Assembly: GCA_963773655.1 (NCBI GenBank)
Contig: CAVZBX010000006.1
Location: 124,001 to 188,000 of the forward strand
DNA length: 64,000 bases
DNA from: DASSQJ01 sp963773655
Lineage (GTDB): Bacteria; Actinomycetota; Actinomycetes; Actinomycetales; Dermatophilaceae
Direction: 5' to 3'
Shown: in pieces, positions 34,898 to 44,303 of the stretch
Layout: the number at the start of each line of letters is the position of its first letter
Numbering within the stretch: position 1 is the stretch's first letter
The notes under the pieces: generated by a model
Seen by the model: the letters and a program-made list of their open reading frames with translations, nothing else
The model's database searches: none
Told to the model about the DNA's origin: nothing
Made by a program: the position numbers and the translations under genes

Positions 34898-36728
34898 ATG
34901 GCGACGCTGCCCACCCCGGCGCGCACTGCCGGCGACGGCCCCGTCGCCCGCACCGGTCCGCCCACCGACCGTCCGGCGGGCGCGGTACGCCGCGCCGCCG
35001 AGGCCCGTGAGCTGCTACGGCGCCTGGAGCCGCCGCTCGGCCGGCCGCAGCGGGTCACCGAGCTGCGCTTCTCCGGCGCCGGGCTCGTCACCGGCCTGTT
35101 CTTCCTCACCATCTCGCTGCTGCCCTCGCTGCTCCCCCGCGACGCGGTCGTCCAGGGCGTCATCTCCGGGGTCAGCCTGTTCGTGGGGTACGGCATCGGC
35201 ACCGGGGTCTCCTCGCTCTACCGCTACCTCCGCTTCCCCGAGGTGCCCCACCGGCTGCGCGCCGTGCTACTCGCCCTCACCGTCGGGGTGGTGCTCGTTC
35301 TCGCCGTGCTCGCGGTGTGGAAGCAGGTGGGGTGGCAGAACGACATCCGCCGGCTCTACGGCATGGAGCCGATCGGCCCGGGCGGCTGGCCGCTCGTCCT
35401 CGCCGTCACCCTGCTCGTCGCGGCCGGCGGGCTGGTGCTCACCCGCCTCAGCCGCGCGGCGTTCCGGCGGGTGCGGCGCCTCCTCGGCCGCCGCCTCTCC
35501 CGCGAGCTGTCCGGGCTGCTCGGGGCGGTGCTCGTGCTCGTCGTCGCGTGGGCGCTGTTCACCGGGGTGCTCGTCAACGGCTTCTTCGGCGCCGCCAACG
35601 CGCTGTCCGCCCCGCCCGACCGCACCATCAGCCCCGGCCAGCAGCCCCCCACCTCGCAGGCGCGCTCGGGCGGCCCCGGGTCGCTCGTCGCCTGGGAGGA
35701 CCTCGGGCGCGAGGGCCGCAACTTCGTCTCGGGGGGCCCGAGAGTCGAGGACATCGACGCGGTCACGGGGGGCGGGGCGAAGCTGCCGGTCCGGGTGTAC
35801 GTGGGCCTGCGCAACGCCGACACCGTCGAGGAGCGGGCCCGGCTCGTCGTCGAGGAGCTCAGGCGCACCGGCGGGTTCGACCGGAGGATCCTCGTCGTCG
35901 CGACGACCACCGGCACCGGCTACCTGGACCGCAACGGCACCGACCCGCTCGAGTTCATGTGGAACGGTGACACCGCGATCGCCGGCGTGCAGTACTCCTA
36001 CCTCCCGAGCTGGATCTCGCTGCTCGCCGACCAGGAGGCGGCGGCCACGACCTCCCGGGCCGTCTTCGACGCCGTCCAGGCGTACTGGTCCACCCTGCCG
36101 GTGGACGACCGTCCGCGGCTCTACCTCTACGGGCTGTCGCTCGGCTCCTACGGCGTGGAGAGCATCCTCGGCTCGATCAACATGATCAACGAGCCCATCG
36201 ACGGCGCCCTGCTCGTGGGGCCACCGTTCGTCAACCCCGTCCACGACCAGCTGGTCGCCGACCGGGACCCCGGGAGCCCGGCGTGGCTGCCGACCTACGG
36301 CAAGGGCCGGACGGTGCGCTTCACCGCGGAGCAGAACGGCCTGGAGCGCAGCGCGACCCCGTGGGGGCCCACCCGGATCGTCTACCTCCAGCACGCCTCC
36401 GACCCGGTCGTCTTCTTCAACCAGGACCTCGCCTTCACGCCGCCCCAGTGGCTCCGTGACGGCCAGCGGGGCCCCGACGTGTCGCCCCAGATGGGCTGGT
36501 TCCCGCTGGTCACCATGGTGCAGGTGCTGCTGGACCTGCCGGGGGCGGGGAACGTGCCGATGGGGTACGGCCACCTGTACTCCGCCACCGCCAACATGAC
36601 CGCGTGGGCGGCCATCACGGAGCCGCCGGAGTGGTCCGACGAACGCGCGTCGCGAGCTGTCGGCGGTGCTCGAGGTGCGGCCGCACCCGTACAGCAAGAC
36701 CCACCCGCTGCCGCCCGGCCAGGAGTAG
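34898..36728 (+). CDS. Alpha/beta-hydrolase family membrane protein (Abhydrolase_9/DUF2319) with apparent 3' frameshift
   Basis: Membrane protein of about 610 residues. The N-terminal part has several helices (LVTGLFFLTISLLPSLLP, LRAVLLALTVGVVLVLAVLA, LSGLLGAVLVLVVAWALFTG) and the C-terminal part is an alpha/beta-hydrolase with nucleophile elbow LYGLSLGSYGVES and QHASDPVVFFN. Function unknown. At about 36650-36654 the natural end (ELSAVLEVRPHPYSKTHPLP, stop TAG 36726-36728) lies one base out of frame. In the given sequence the main frame has no stop until 39241 and runs antisense over the next two genes. I treat this as one gene with a one-base insertion, by sequencing error or mutation. GAGGAGG sets ATG 34898. 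Confidence 0.8.
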
Positions 36729-36775
36729 GCCCGCCCGTCGACGAGCGCGTGCCCGACCTCGGCCCGCGGACGCCG

Positions 36776-38452
36776 TCAGGAGAACGGCTCCTCGCCCGGC
36801 GGGATGACCCGCAGCCACCGGCCCTCGTACGGCTCGAGCACCACCTCGACCGCCCCACCGTCACCGACCGGCTGCTCGTCACCGGGGCCCAGTACGTCGT
36901 GGAGCACCAGCCCCTCGGCGTCCTCGAGCCGGACCGACACCGTCGCGGCGTCGCCGGAGAGGTTGTGCAGCGCGAGCATCCGCCACCCGTCGCACCGGGT
37001 CACGTGGGCGAGGACCGCCGGGGCGTCGTGGTCGAGCACCTCGATCGTGGACCAGCCGAGCTCGGGCATCTGCCGGTAGCGGCGGACGAGGGTGCGGATG
37101 AAGGTCCACAGCGAGTCGGGGTCGCGCCGCTGGTCGGCGACGTTGACCCGCTCGGGCCCGAACTCGCCCCGCGTCACCGGCCGTGCGAGCCGCCGCTTGG
37201 GCGCCGTCGAGAAGCCGCCGTTCTCGCCAGGAGTCCACTGCATCGGGGTGCGCACCGAGAGCCGCCCGTCGACGTCGAGGTTCTCGCCCATCCCGATCTC
37301 CTCGCCGTAGAAGAGCACGGGGGTGCCGGGCAGGGAGAACATCATCGAGTACGCGAGGCGGACGCGGCGCTCGTCGCCACCGACCATCGGTGGCAGCCGC
37401 CGCCGCAGCCCGCGGTCGAAGAGCTGCATCTCGGGCTCGGGCCCGAAGGCCGCGAACACCTCCTGCCGCTCGGCCTTCGTCAGCTTGTCCAGGGTGAGCT
37501 CGTCGTGGTTGCGGACGAAGTTGGCCCACTGGCTGGTGATGTCGAGGTCGGGGCGCTCACGCAGGGCGGCGGCGATCGGGCCGGCGTCCTGGCGGGCGAG
37601 GGACAGGTACATCGCCTGCATCCCGTTGAAGTCGAACTGGAGGTTCAGCCCGTCGCCGTCGTCGCCCCCGAAGAACGCCTTCTGCCCGGGGTAGGGCAGG
37701 TTCACCTCGCCGAGCAGCACGGCGTCGCCGAGCCGCCGGGAGACGAAGCCACGCACGTCGCCGAGGTACACCATCGGGTCGAACCCGCGGTCGTCGGCGC
37801 CCGGGTAGGTGTCCTTCGTGAAGAGGAACGGCACCGCGTCCACGCGGAAGCCGCTCACGCCGAGCTCGAGCCAGAAGCCGAGGGTCCGCGCGATCTCCTC
37901 ACGCACCTTCGGGTTGGCGACGTTGAGGTCGGGCTGCGAGCGGTAGAAGTGGTGGAGGTACCACTCCCCGGTCCTGTCGTCCTTCTCCCAGATGCTGTCC
38001 TCCGCGTCGGGGAAGACCACCTCCTCCTTGCCGGACGGCGGCTTCGTCGGGCTCCACACGTAGTAGTCGCGGTAGGGGTCCTCGGTGCTGCGCCGGGCGC
38101 TCTTGAACCAGGGGTGCTTGTCGGAGGTGTGGTTCATGACGAAGTCGACCACCACCTTGATGCCGTGGGCCCGCGCCGTGCGCACCATCTCGACGAAGTC
38201 GCCGAGGTCGCCGAGCCGCGGGTCGACGCCGAGGAAGTCGGTGATGTCGTAGCCGTCGTCGCGGCCGCCGGTCGGGTAGAACGGCATCAGCCAGAGCACC
38301 GTCACGCCGAGGTCGGCGAGGTACTCCAAGCGGTCGGTGAGGCCGCGCAGGTCGCCCTGGCCGTCGCCGTCGCTGTCCTGGAAGGTCTGCACGTCGGCGC
38401 AGTAGAAGACGGCCGACTTCCACCACACGTCCCCGACGTCGCTCGCCCTCAC
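36776..38452 (-). CDS. GH13 alpha-amylase family protein (trehalose synthase-like)
   Basis: Glycoside hydrolase family 13 enzyme of 558 residues. Conserved regions are present: VVVDFVMNHTSDKHPWF (region I), GVSGFRVDAVPFLF (nucleophile Asp), LLGEVNLPY (acid/base Glu) and FVRNHDELTLDKL (third Asp). YPTGGRDDGYDITDFLGVDP resembles trehalose synthase and other oligosaccharide-acting GH13 members rather than secreted amylases. There is no signal peptide. A C-terminal beta domain follows (RMLALHNLSGDAATVSVRL). GTG 38452 overlaps the stop of the flavin oxidoreductase gene by 4 bp. Exact substrate unknown. Confidence 0.88.
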   Translation of the reverse strand: MRASDVGDVWWKSAVFYCADVQTFQDSDGDGQGDLRGLTDRLEYLADLGVTVLWLMPFYPTGGRDDGYDITDFLGVDPRLGDLGDFVEMVRTARAHGIKVVVDFVMNHTSDKHPWFKSARRSTEDPYRDYYVWSPTKPPSGKEEVVFPDAEDSIWEKDDRTGEWYLHHFYRSQPDLNVANPKVREEIARTLGFWLELGVSGFRVDAVPFLFTKDTYPGADDRGFDPMVYLGDVRGFVSRRLGDAVLLGEVNLPYPGQKAFFGGDDGDGLNLQFDFNGMQAMYLSLARQDAGPIAAALRERPDLDITSQWANFVRNHDELTLDKLTKAERQEVFAAFGPEPEMQLFDRGLRRRLPPMVGGDERRVRLAYSMMFSLPGTPVLFYGEEIGMGENLDVDGRLSVRTPMQWTPGENGGFSTAPKRRLARPVTRGEFGPERVNVADQRRDPDSLWTFIRTLVRRYRQMPELGWSTIEVLDHDAPAVLAHVTRCDGWRMLALHNLSGDAATVSVRLEDAEGLVLHDVLGPGDEQPVGDGGAVEVVLEPYEGRWLRVIPPGEEPFS

Positions 38453-39468
38453 CGGGCCACCTCCTCGCGCTCGACGGCCGGGGCCCCGGTCGTGGCCGGC
38501 GCCGGTGGCGTCGGGTCGAGCCGGGGCAGCACGTGCTCCCCGAACGCGTCGATGAAGGCCCGCTGCTCCTGCCCGACGAAGTGCAGGTACAGCTCGTCCC
38601 AGCCCTGCTCGACGTACTCCTCGAGCCAGGCCACGTGCCGGCCGAGGTCGCTCGAGACGTTGACGACCTCCGCGACGTGCTCGGGCGTCACCTTCTCGGC
38701 GATGGCGTCGAAGTGGTCGACGTGCTCGGCGTCCCAGCACACCGGCGGCGGGAAGACGTTGCTGCGCCACTGCTCGTGGGCGACGGCCGAGGCCTCCTCC
38801 TCCGTGGGCGCCCAGCTGAGGTGGATCTGCAGCCGGGCGGCCCCGCGCCCGCCGGCGCCTCGGTACGCGTCGAGCACCTCGCGCAGGGTCTCCAGCGGCT
38901 GGTTGACCGTGGCCAGGCCGTCCGCCCACTCGGCGTGGCGGGCGGCGGTGGCCGGTGTCACGGCGGGCCCGATGAGCGGTGGTACCTCGTCGGGGAGGGT
39001 CCACAGCCGGCCGCGGTTCACGGTGACGAGCCCGTCGTGGCTGACCTCCTCGCCGGCGAGCATCCGGCGGATGACGTCGACGCACTCGCGCAGCCGGGCG
39101 TCGCGCACGTCCTTGCGGGGCCAGACCTCCCCCGTGACCCGTTCGTTGGACGCCTCGCCGGAACCGAGCGCGGCCCAGAAGCGGCCCGGGAACATGCTCG
39201 ACAGGGTCGCGATCGCCTGGGCGATGATCGCGGGGTGGTAGCGCTGCCCGGGGGCGTTGACCACCCCGAACGGCAGCGAGGTCGTGGCCATCGCGGCCCC
39301 GAGGAAGGACCACGCGAAGCCGGACTCCCCCTGCCGCGCGCTCCACGGGGAGAGGTGGTCGGAGGACATCGCGGCGGTGAACCCCGCCTGCTCGGCGTGC
39401 TGGACGTCGCGGAGCAGCCGGGCGGGGGCGATCTGCTCGTGCGAGCAGTGGAATCCGATGACGGTCAT
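38449..39468 (-). CDS. LLM-class flavin-dependent oxidoreductase (TIGR03885-like)
   Basis: Luciferase-like TIM-barrel flavoprotein of 339 residues. The start IGFHCSHEQIAPARLLRDVQ, then AGFTAAMSSDHLSPW and FWAALGSGEASNERVTG, match what I recall of the probable non-F420 branch TIGR03885, whose members often neighbour a GH13 enzyme. The reaction is unknown. ATG 39468 lies 28 bp after the end of the membrane gene at 39497. The stop overlaps the GH13 start (GTGA), so the two are coupled and may act on the same compound. Confidence 0.85.
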   Translation of the reverse strand: MTVIGFHCSHEQIAPARLLRDVQHAEQAGFTAAMSSDHLSPWSARQGESGFAWSFLGAAMATTSLPFGVVNAPGQRYHPAIIAQAIATLSSMFPGRFWAALGSGEASNERVTGEVWPRKDVRDARLRECVDVIRRMLAGEEVSHDGLVTVNRGRLWTLPDEVPPLIGPAVTPATAARHAEWADGLATVNQPLETLREVLDAYRGAGGRGAARLQIHLSWAPTEEEASAVAHEQWRSNVFPPPVCWDAEHVDHFDAIAEKVTPEHVAEVVNVSSDLGRHVAWLEEYVEQGWDELYLHFVGQEQRAFIDAFGEHVLPRLDPTPPAPATTGAPAVEREEVAR

Positions 39469-39496
39469 GCGCCGTCACGCTAGCCGCGCGACGGGC

Positions 39497-39994
39497 TCAG
39501 GTGGGCTGTCGTGACCGCCGACGACGACGCAGCGCATCCGCGGCGGTGAGGGCGAGCGCGACCGCGACGATGCCGAGGTAGCCGGCCCAGTACGGGCGGT
39601 CGAGCAGGGTCGGGTTGTCGGCCCGGGCGCCGAACCGCCCGAGGACCGGGACCGCGACGAGGGTGAGCGGGCCGACGACGACGAGCAGCCGGACCAGGGG
39701 CACGCGCAGCCAGCCCGGTGCCCGGGTGGCGGCGAGGACGCCGAGCGCCAGGACGAGCGGGGCGAGGACCGCGTCGTGGGCGACCACCCCGCCGGCGGCC
39801 CAGATCACCGTGGCCACGAGCCGGTCCAGCGGCTGGCCGAGGAGGAGGTACAGGCCGTAGGCGGCGCCGGCCGCGCCGACGACACCGAGGGCGAGGCGCA
39901 CGGTGCGGTCCGACTGGGGCGTCGACCCCGGTGGCGGCGGGGTCCTGCGGAGCCCAGCGGCGCCGGTGCCCCGACGACCGGCGGAGGCGGTCAT
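39497..39994 (-). CDS. Membrane protein of unknown function linked to a molybdopterin enzyme
   Basis: 165 residues, about four hydrophobic segments (LALGVVGAAGAAYGLYLLLG, VIWAAGGVVAHDAVLAPLVL, VPLVRLLVVVGPLTLVAVPV and YLGIVAVALALTAADALRRR). No family recognised with confidence. ATG 39994 overlaps the stop of the molybdopterin oxidoreductase gene by 4 bp, so it is probably a partner of that membrane enzyme, perhaps an anchor or redox subunit. Confidence 0.75.
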   Translation of the reverse strand: MTASAGRRGTGAAGLRRTPPPPGSTPQSDRTVRLALGVVGAAGAAYGLYLLLGQPLDRLVATVIWAAGGVVAHDAVLAPLVLALGVLAATRAPGWLRVPLVRLLVVVGPLTLVAVPVLGRFGARADNPTLLDRPYWAGYLGIVAVALALTAADALRRRRRSRQPT

Positions 39995-41196
39995 GCCGGC
40001 ACCACCTCCACCTCGCGCAGCCACTTGGTCTGGGTGACGCCGGGGCGGGCGGGGGCGATGAGACGGCACGGGTAGCCGTGGTCCGGGTGCAGCGGTTCGC
40101 CGGAGAGGGTGAGCGCGAGCAGCGAGTCCGGGTGGCGGGCGAACTCGGCCGGCAGCCGGCTCTCCCGCCAGGCACCGCGCTCCTGGAGCGACCGGAGGAC
40201 GACGTCGTCGGACTCCGACCCGCCCACGAGTGCCACGACGTCGCGGACCGGGACCCCGCTCCACGTGCCGCCGGCGCTCCATCCCTCGACGCAGGCGATC
40301 GGCAGGTCCGCGGTGCGCTGCGCCATCGCCGTCAGCTCGTCGAGGGAGAGCTCGACGGTGCGGGCGGGGCCGATGACGCGCAGCCGCCAGCCGGGGTCGG
40401 CCAGCGCCTCGGTGACACCGGCCGCGACCGCGCTGCGGTTCACGGGCACGCCCTGCGGCCCCTCGCCCGAGCGGACCGACAGCACCGCGACCCGGCGCAG
40501 CCCCGGGAGCCCGACCGCCGTCGTGGCGAGCACCGACACCCCGGCGGCGAGCCACGTCGTGCGCAGCAGGGTCCGGCGGGAGAGGCCCGTCTCCACCCGC
40601 TCCGGGGCGTCCACCGGCCCGGTCGCAGGCTCGTCGTCCACCGGCTCGGCGAGCGCCTGCCGGATGACGGGCAGCTTCACCGCGACGTGGAGCACCAGCG
40701 CACCGGCCGCGACCCAGGCGAGGGCGTAGTGGGCGGCGATGAAGTCGAACGACCACGGGTACCACTGCGCGGAGTTGGCGAGCCCGGTGACGAGCTGGAA
40801 GACCGCGGCACCGACGAGCAGGGCGATCGAGCCGCGCTCGAGCAGGTGGAGCACGAGCGCGCGGGACGGGCGGGGAGGGCGCTCGAAGAGCCGGGGGTAG
40901 ACCGACCACAGCTTGACGAGGAGCAGCGGCACGGCCGCGGTGCCGGCGGCGACGTGCGCACCCTGGGTCAGGAGGTACAGCCACGCCGGGCCGGTGGGCA
41001 GGGGCACGTCGGCGCCACGGCCCTGCGCCACGTGCGAGAAGACGCCGGTGACGAAGGCGACGCCGAACGCCACGCCCAGCCAGACCCCGATCCGGGCGGC
41101 GGTGCGGGGGCCGCGCACGTCGCTCCGGAACGCCGCCGGGGCGGGGAGGCGCTCGTCGATCGCGGCGGCCAGTCCGGTGAGGGACCGCCCGCTCAC
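39991..41196 (-). CDS. Membrane-anchored molybdopterin-dependent oxidoreductase (SUOX type)
   Basis: Fusion of 401 residues. The first 230 hold about four helices in a cytochrome-b-like bundle with histidines in TQGAHVAAG, FIAAHYALAWVA and LVLHVAVKLP. The C-terminal half is an oxidoreductase molybdopterin-binding domain with LPIACVEGWSAGGTWSGVPV (the Cys should ligate Mo) and GEPLHPDHGYPCRLIAP. It could pass electrons through a b-haem to quinone; the substrate is unknown. GTG 41196 overlaps the stop of the DUF2064 gene by 4 bp. Confidence 0.87.
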   Translation of the reverse strand: MSGRSLTGLAAAIDERLPAPAAFRSDVRGPRTAARIGVWLGVAFGVAFVTGVFSHVAQGRGADVPLPTGPAWLYLLTQGAHVAAGTAAVPLLLVKLWSVYPRLFERPPRPSRALVLHLLERGSIALLVGAAVFQLVTGLANSAQWYPWSFDFIAAHYALAWVAAGALVLHVAVKLPVIRQALAEPVDDEPATGPVDAPERVETGLSRRTLLRTTWLAAGVSVLATTAVGLPGLRRVAVLSVRSGEGPQGVPVNRSAVAAGVTEALADPGWRLRVIGPARTVELSLDELTAMAQRTADLPIACVEGWSAGGTWSGVPVRDVVALVGGSESDDVVLRSLQERGAWRESRLPAEFARHPDSLLALTLSGEPLHPDHGYPCRLIAPARPGVTQTKWLREVEVVPA

Positions 41197-41948
41197 GGCC
41201 CCTCCTCGCCCCGCCCCGCCGCCGCCGGCCGGGAGCGGCCCGAGGTCGACAGGCTCGACCCGGACTCCCGCACCCGGGATTCGCCGGTGCCGACGAGGTC
41301 GCGCCAGCGCTGGGCGAACCGGGTGCCCGGCGCCTCGGCGGCCACGACGCGGGCGTCGTCGACCTCGTCGACGTCGCGGAGCACGGGGGCCCGCACCGGG
41401 GCGGCGCCGACGTCGGCGAGCGCCGCCGCGGTGAGTCGGCCGGTGTCGGGCGTGCTCATCGGCACCCCGGTGAGGACCGCCGCCTGGTGCGCGTGGGTGG
41501 TGACCAGCACCCACCAGCCGCCGTCGACCGCCGGGCCGAGGACGGGCCGACGCCGGCCGTGGGCCAGCTCGGCGACGGTGCGCAGGAGCGCCGCCGGCAC
41601 CTGCGGGGTGTCCATGCCGATCTGGACGACCGGCCCTCCGGCGAGCCGGTGGGCCTCGCGGTGGCCGTCGACGAGCCGCTCGGCGAAGGTGAGCCCGCCC
41701 TGGCGGACGACGATCCAGTCGCGCGCCGCCTCGCGCAGGTCGTCGGCGCGCGCGGCGGCGGCGAGGTCACCGGTGAGGGCGAGCACCCGCCGCTCGGGCG
41801 GGTAGGCGGCCGCCCCGGCCTCGAGGGTGTCGAGGAGGGCGGCGGCGGCGAGGTCGGCCGCGGCCCGGGGGCCGACGACGGCGGCCAGCCTGGTCTTCGC
41901 CTGTCCCGCCACCGGGGCCTTGGCCATGACGAGCACGCTTCCCCTCAT
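41193..41948 (-). CDS. DUF2064/TIGR04282 glycosyltransferase-like protein
   Basis: Nucleotidyl/glycosyl-transferase-fold protein of 251 residues. VMAKAPVAGQAKTRLAAVVG is the signature first loop of TIGR04282, followed by RQGGLTFAERL, VQIGMDTPQVPAALL (metal-binding Asp) and GPAVDGGWWVLV. The product is unknown; members often sit beside a family-2 glycosyltransferase, as here. The C-terminal 40 residues are unconserved. Coupled to the downstream molybdopterin gene. Confidence 0.85.
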   Translation of the reverse strand: MRGSVLVMAKAPVAGQAKTRLAAVVGPRAAADLAAAALLDTLEAGAAAYPPERRVLALTGDLAAAARADDLREAARDWIVVRQGGLTFAERLVDGHREAHRLAGGPVVQIGMDTPQVPAALLRTVAELAHGRRRPVLGPAVDGGWWVLVTTHAHQAAVLTGVPMSTPDTGRLTAAALADVGAAPVRAPVLRDVDEVDDARVVAAEAPGTRFAQRWRDLVGTGESRVRESGSSLSTSGRSRPAAAGRGEEGP

Positions 41949-42107
41949 CGCGGGCCACCCGACGCGCGGTGGGCTGCGAGCGGTCGGCCCGCGGCGTGGT
42001 TCCTCGTCGGCATGGTCCGACAGTAGGTCGGATCCGCAGCCACGGCGCCGCCCGGCGTCTTACGCCCTCATGACGTCCGCCGTCGGACGCGGCGAACGGT
42101 GGCGTGC

Positions 42108-42785
42108 TCAGCGACCGGAGCCGTGGACGGCGACCACGCGCGCGAAGTCGCGCCCGGCCCGCAGCGTCCCCTTCACCGACCCCGACACCTTCGAGCGCGT
42201 GCCCTCGGCCCGGGGCCGGTAGGCGACGTCGTGCTCGGTGAGGAGCCACCCGGCCTTCTGGGCGCGGACCAGCAGCTCCACCGGGTAGCCGAAGCGGCGG
42301 TCCTCGACGCCGAGGGCGAGCAGGTCCGCTCGGCGGCAGACGCGGGCGGGGGCGATGTCGTGGACCGGCAGCCCGGTGCGGCGGCGCAGCCAGGCCAGGA
42401 CGGCGGCGTTGCCCGCGCGGGCGTGCCACGGCCAGACCCCCCGGGCCGTCGCGCGTCGCCGCCCGCACGCCATCGTCGCCCGCCCGGAGCGGACGTCGTC
42501 GAGGAGCGGGAGGAGGTCACGCGGGTCCATCGAGCCGTCGCCGTCGAGCACCGCGAGGTACTCGGCGCTCGCCGCCTCGACCCCGGCGTGCACGGCCGCC
42601 CCGTACCCGGGGGTGGGCTCCCGGACGACCGTGGCGCCCAGCGTGCGGGCGACGTCGGCGGTGCCGTCGGTCGAGCCGTTGTCGACGACGACGACGCGGA
42701 AGCCCCGGGGCACCAGGGCGAGCACGCCGGGCAGCGCGGCCGCCTCGTCGCGGCACGGCAGCACGAGGTCGCAGGTGGGCTCCAC
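42108..42785 (-). CDS. Family 2 glycosyltransferase
   Basis: GT-A glycosyltransferase of 225 residues. DLVLPCRDEAAALPGVLA is the nucleotide-sugar binding start, VVVVDNGSTDGTADVA follows, and YLAVLDGDGSMDPRDL carries the metal-binding DxD-like motif. It resembles dolichyl-phosphate-mannose-synthase-type enzymes without membrane helices. I prefer GTG 42785 (MEPTCDLV), with AGGG nearby; GTG codons at 42809 and 42815 are alternatives. It lies 159 bp upstream of the DUF2064 gene on the same strand. Confidence 0.85.
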   Translation of the reverse strand: MEPTCDLVLPCRDEAAALPGVLALVPRGFRVVVVDNGSTDGTADVARTLGATVVREPTPGYGAAVHAGVEAASAEYLAVLDGDGSMDPRDLLPLLDDVRSGRATMACGRRRATARGVWPWHARAGNAAVLAWLRRRTGLPVHDIAPARVCRRADLLALGVEDRRFGYPVELLVRAQKAGWLLTEHDVAYRPRAEGTRSKVSGSVKGTLRAGRDFARVVAVHGSGR

Positions 42786-42899
42786 GAAGGTGACCCTAGG
42801 CGCACGCACACGCACCGGCCCGCCGCGACCACCTCACGAGGTGGTGACACCGCGCCGTGACGGCCCCGGGCGCACGGGCCCGGCAGGCATCCTTGGGGC

Positions 42900-44294
42900 A
42901 TGCCCTCCGTCCCGGCGCCATCGACGCGTGCCCCGGCGGAGGAGACGGACGCGGTGACCAGGTGGGCGGTCGGGGGGCTGCTCGTCGGGGCGCTCGTCGT
43001 CGCCGCCGCGATGACGGTGCCGCGGCTGACGGGGGTCGACGTGGAGGCCGGCGGCGCTCCCCCGCTGCTCGGTGACTGGATGGTGCGGTACGGGCCGAGC
43101 AGCCTCGGCGCGGTGGCCCTCGTCGTGGCGGCGGCGGTGCCGGCCGTGCGGCACCGGGTGACCCGGATGGCGTGGGGCCGGGTGCTCGCGCTCGGCTGGC
43201 TGGTCTCCGTGCTGTGGATGGTCGCGCTGGCCCTGGTCGACGGGGTCCCCGGGCTGGGGCGGATCCTCGACCACGGCACCGAGTACCTCCAGTCCGCACG
43301 GATGGTCGACGACACCGGGGCGCTGCTGCGCACCTACGTCGACCGCATCCCGCTCGACAGCCCCGACAACCTCCCCGTGCACCTCGCCGGCCACCCGCCG
43401 GGGGCCGTGCTGGTGTTCGTCGGCCTGGTGCGCCTGGGCCTGGAGTCGTACGTCTCGGCGGGGCTGGTCGTCATCGCGGTGGCGGCGACCGTGCCCGCGG
43501 CCGCGGCGGTCACCCTCGACCGGCTCGGCGCCCGCGGTGCCGCCCGCACCGCCCTGCCGTTCCTCGTCCTCGGCCCGTCGGCGGTCTTCACGGCCGTCTC
43601 CGCCGACGCCGTGTTCGCGGCCACGGCGGCGTGGGGGATGGCCGCCCTCGCCGCCGCCGGCACGGCATCGCGGCCGGTGGCCCGGTGGTCGCTCGCGGTG
43701 GTGGCGGGCCTGCTGCTCGGCTGGTGTCTCATGGAGTCCTACGGGCTCGGGCTGCTCGCGCTGCTCGCCGTCGCGGTGCTCCTCGCCTCCCCGGGGACGG
43801 TGCGCCGGCGGGCCGCCACCGGCGCCGTCACCGCCGGGGTGGCGCTGGGCGTCGTGCTCGCCTTCGTCCCGCTCGGGTTCGCGTGGTGGGAGGCCTACCC
43901 CGTTCTCCACGAACGCTACTGGGCGGGCATCGCGGACCGCCGCCCCGGCTGGTACTGGGTGTTCGGCAACCTCGCGGCGCTGCTGCTGTGCGCCGGGCCC
44001 CTGCTCGCGGCCGGGCTCGGCGTCGGTGCCTCACGCCTGCGCGGCCTCCGCGGCCTCCGCCTCACCGAGCGGGCCGACGCGGTGGGCGCGCTCGTCCTCG
44101 CCGCCGTCGCGATGGTCGCCGTCGCGGACCTGTCCCTGATGAGCAAGGCCGAGGTGGAGCGCATCTGGCTGCCGTTCGTCCCCTGGCTGCTGCTGTCCGT
44201 GGTCTGGCTCCCGGCCCGCTGGCACCGCTGGGGGCTCGTGGCCCAGGGTGCGGCCGCACTCCTCCTCGCCCATCTCGTCCGCACGGTCTGGTGA
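42900..44294 (+). CDS. Multi-pass membrane protein, possible GT-C glycosyltransferase
   Basis: Integral membrane protein of 464 residues with about ten helices and no secure family. The extracytoplasmic loop with SPDNLPVHLAGHPPGAVLVFVG early in the protein and a C-terminal run of helices resemble PMT/ArnT-like GT-C enzymes, but no DE/ExD motif is certain. It is divergent from the GT2 gene and its stop lies 10 bp from the stop of the convergent epimerase gene; together they may decorate an envelope glycan. Confidence 0.75.
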   Translation: MPSVPAPSTRAPAEETDAVTRWAVGGLLVGALVVAAAMTVPRLTGVDVEAGGAPPLLGDWMVRYGPSSLGAVALVVAAAVPAVRHRVTRMAWGRVLALGWLVSVLWMVALALVDGVPGLGRILDHGTEYLQSARMVDDTGALLRTYVDRIPLDSPDNLPVHLAGHPPGAVLVFVGLVRLGLESYVSAGLVVIAVAATVPAAAAVTLDRLGARGAARTALPFLVLGPSAVFTAVSADAVFAATAAWGMAALAAAGTASRPVARWSLAVVAGLLLGWCLMESYGLGLLALLAVAVLLASPGTVRRRAATGAVTAGVALGVVLAFVPLGFAWWEAYPVLHERYWAGIADRRPGWYWVFGNLAALLLCAGPLLAAGLGVGASRLRGLRGLRLTERADAVGALVLAAVAMVAVADLSLMSKAEVERIWLPFVPWLLLSVVWLPARWHRWGLVAQGAAALLLAHLVRTVW

Positions 44295-44303
44295 CCGCGG
44301 CCG

